Origin: Pasteurella bettyae CCUG 2042
Lineage (GTDB): Bacteria; Pseudomonadota; Gammaproteobacteria; Enterobacterales; Pasteurellaceae
Assembly: GCF_000262245.1 (NCBI RefSeq)
Contig: NZ_AJSX01000038.1
Coordinates: forward strand, 1 to 47,959
Length of the DNA: 47,959 nucleotides
Direction: 5' to 3'
The translations under genes were made by a program, and so were the position numbers. The notes below the pieces were generated by a model. That model ran no database searches. It worked only from the letters and a program-made list of their open reading frames with translations, and had not been told where the DNA came from. The first letter of the stretch is position 1, and every line of letters starts with the position of its first letter. This document shows, in pieces, positions 47,959 to 47,959 of the stretch.

Positions 47959-47959
47959 T

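Overview
This window is chromosomal DNA from a gammaproteobacterium of the family Pasteurellaceae, in the Haemophilus/Pasteurella/Aggregatibacter branch. It is AT-rich. It carries at least 24 exact copies of the 9-base DNA uptake core AAGTGCGGT (either strand), which is the Hin-type uptake signal sequence. Its proteins and gene clusters match that family: erpA-yacL, dksA-pcnB-folK, comEC-msbA-lpxK-ycaR-kdsB, rlmE-ftsH-folP-glmM, and metX instead of metA. I cannot name the species. Nearly everything is core housekeeping. I found no prophage, insertion sequence, CRISPR array or defence island.

Layout. 1-425: tRNA operon Arg-His-Pro (leftward). 426-2369: uup. 2476-5703: copper module, copA and a two-domain copper chaperone facing divergent cueR across a MerR-type operator, with a DMT transporter after cueR. 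6662-7225: an unrecognised orphan gene. 7291-11740: glnD and map (leftward), erpA and yacL (rightward). 12019-14724: serine uptake and deamination (sdaC, sdaA). 14887-19441: mrcB, ribE, mdtK. 19586-21699: pykA and divergent sixA. 21786-21862: tRNA-Val. 22003-26985: rlmE, ftsH, folP, glmM (leftward). 27104-29548: yhbY, greA, dacB. 29708-32624: pgsA, tRNA-Gly, tRNA-Leu, uvrC. 32725-39665: a leftward envelope block (comEC, msbA, lpxK, ycaR, kdsB, yidB). 39966-42554: dksA, pcnB, folK. 42739-44710: metX and divergent sanA. 44835-47958: rsxA, rsxB, rsxC; the operon presumably continues beyond the right edge.

The genes form several linked themes: lipid A and Kdo supply (kdsB, lpxK, msbA) with peptidoglycan synthesis and trimming (glmM, mrcB, dacB); transcription factors that act in the RNA polymerase secondary channel (greA, dksA); nitrogen sensing (glnD); folate synthesis (folP, folK); and Fe-S and electron-transfer functions (erpA, rsxABC).

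The most interesting observations are reading-frame anomalies. comEC, the inner-membrane DNA uptake channel, has an in-frame amber codon in a genome full of uptake sequences. The start of yidB carries an exact 22-bp tandem duplication that shifts the frame. copA has no good start codon: its frame runs 38 codons upstream with a protein-like linker and meets the two-domain copper chaperone at a one-base frame offset. pcnB appears to start at AUU, as known in E. coli. I also see candidate CueR, IscR, MetJ and CRP operators and a terminator-like hairpin in the greA leader.
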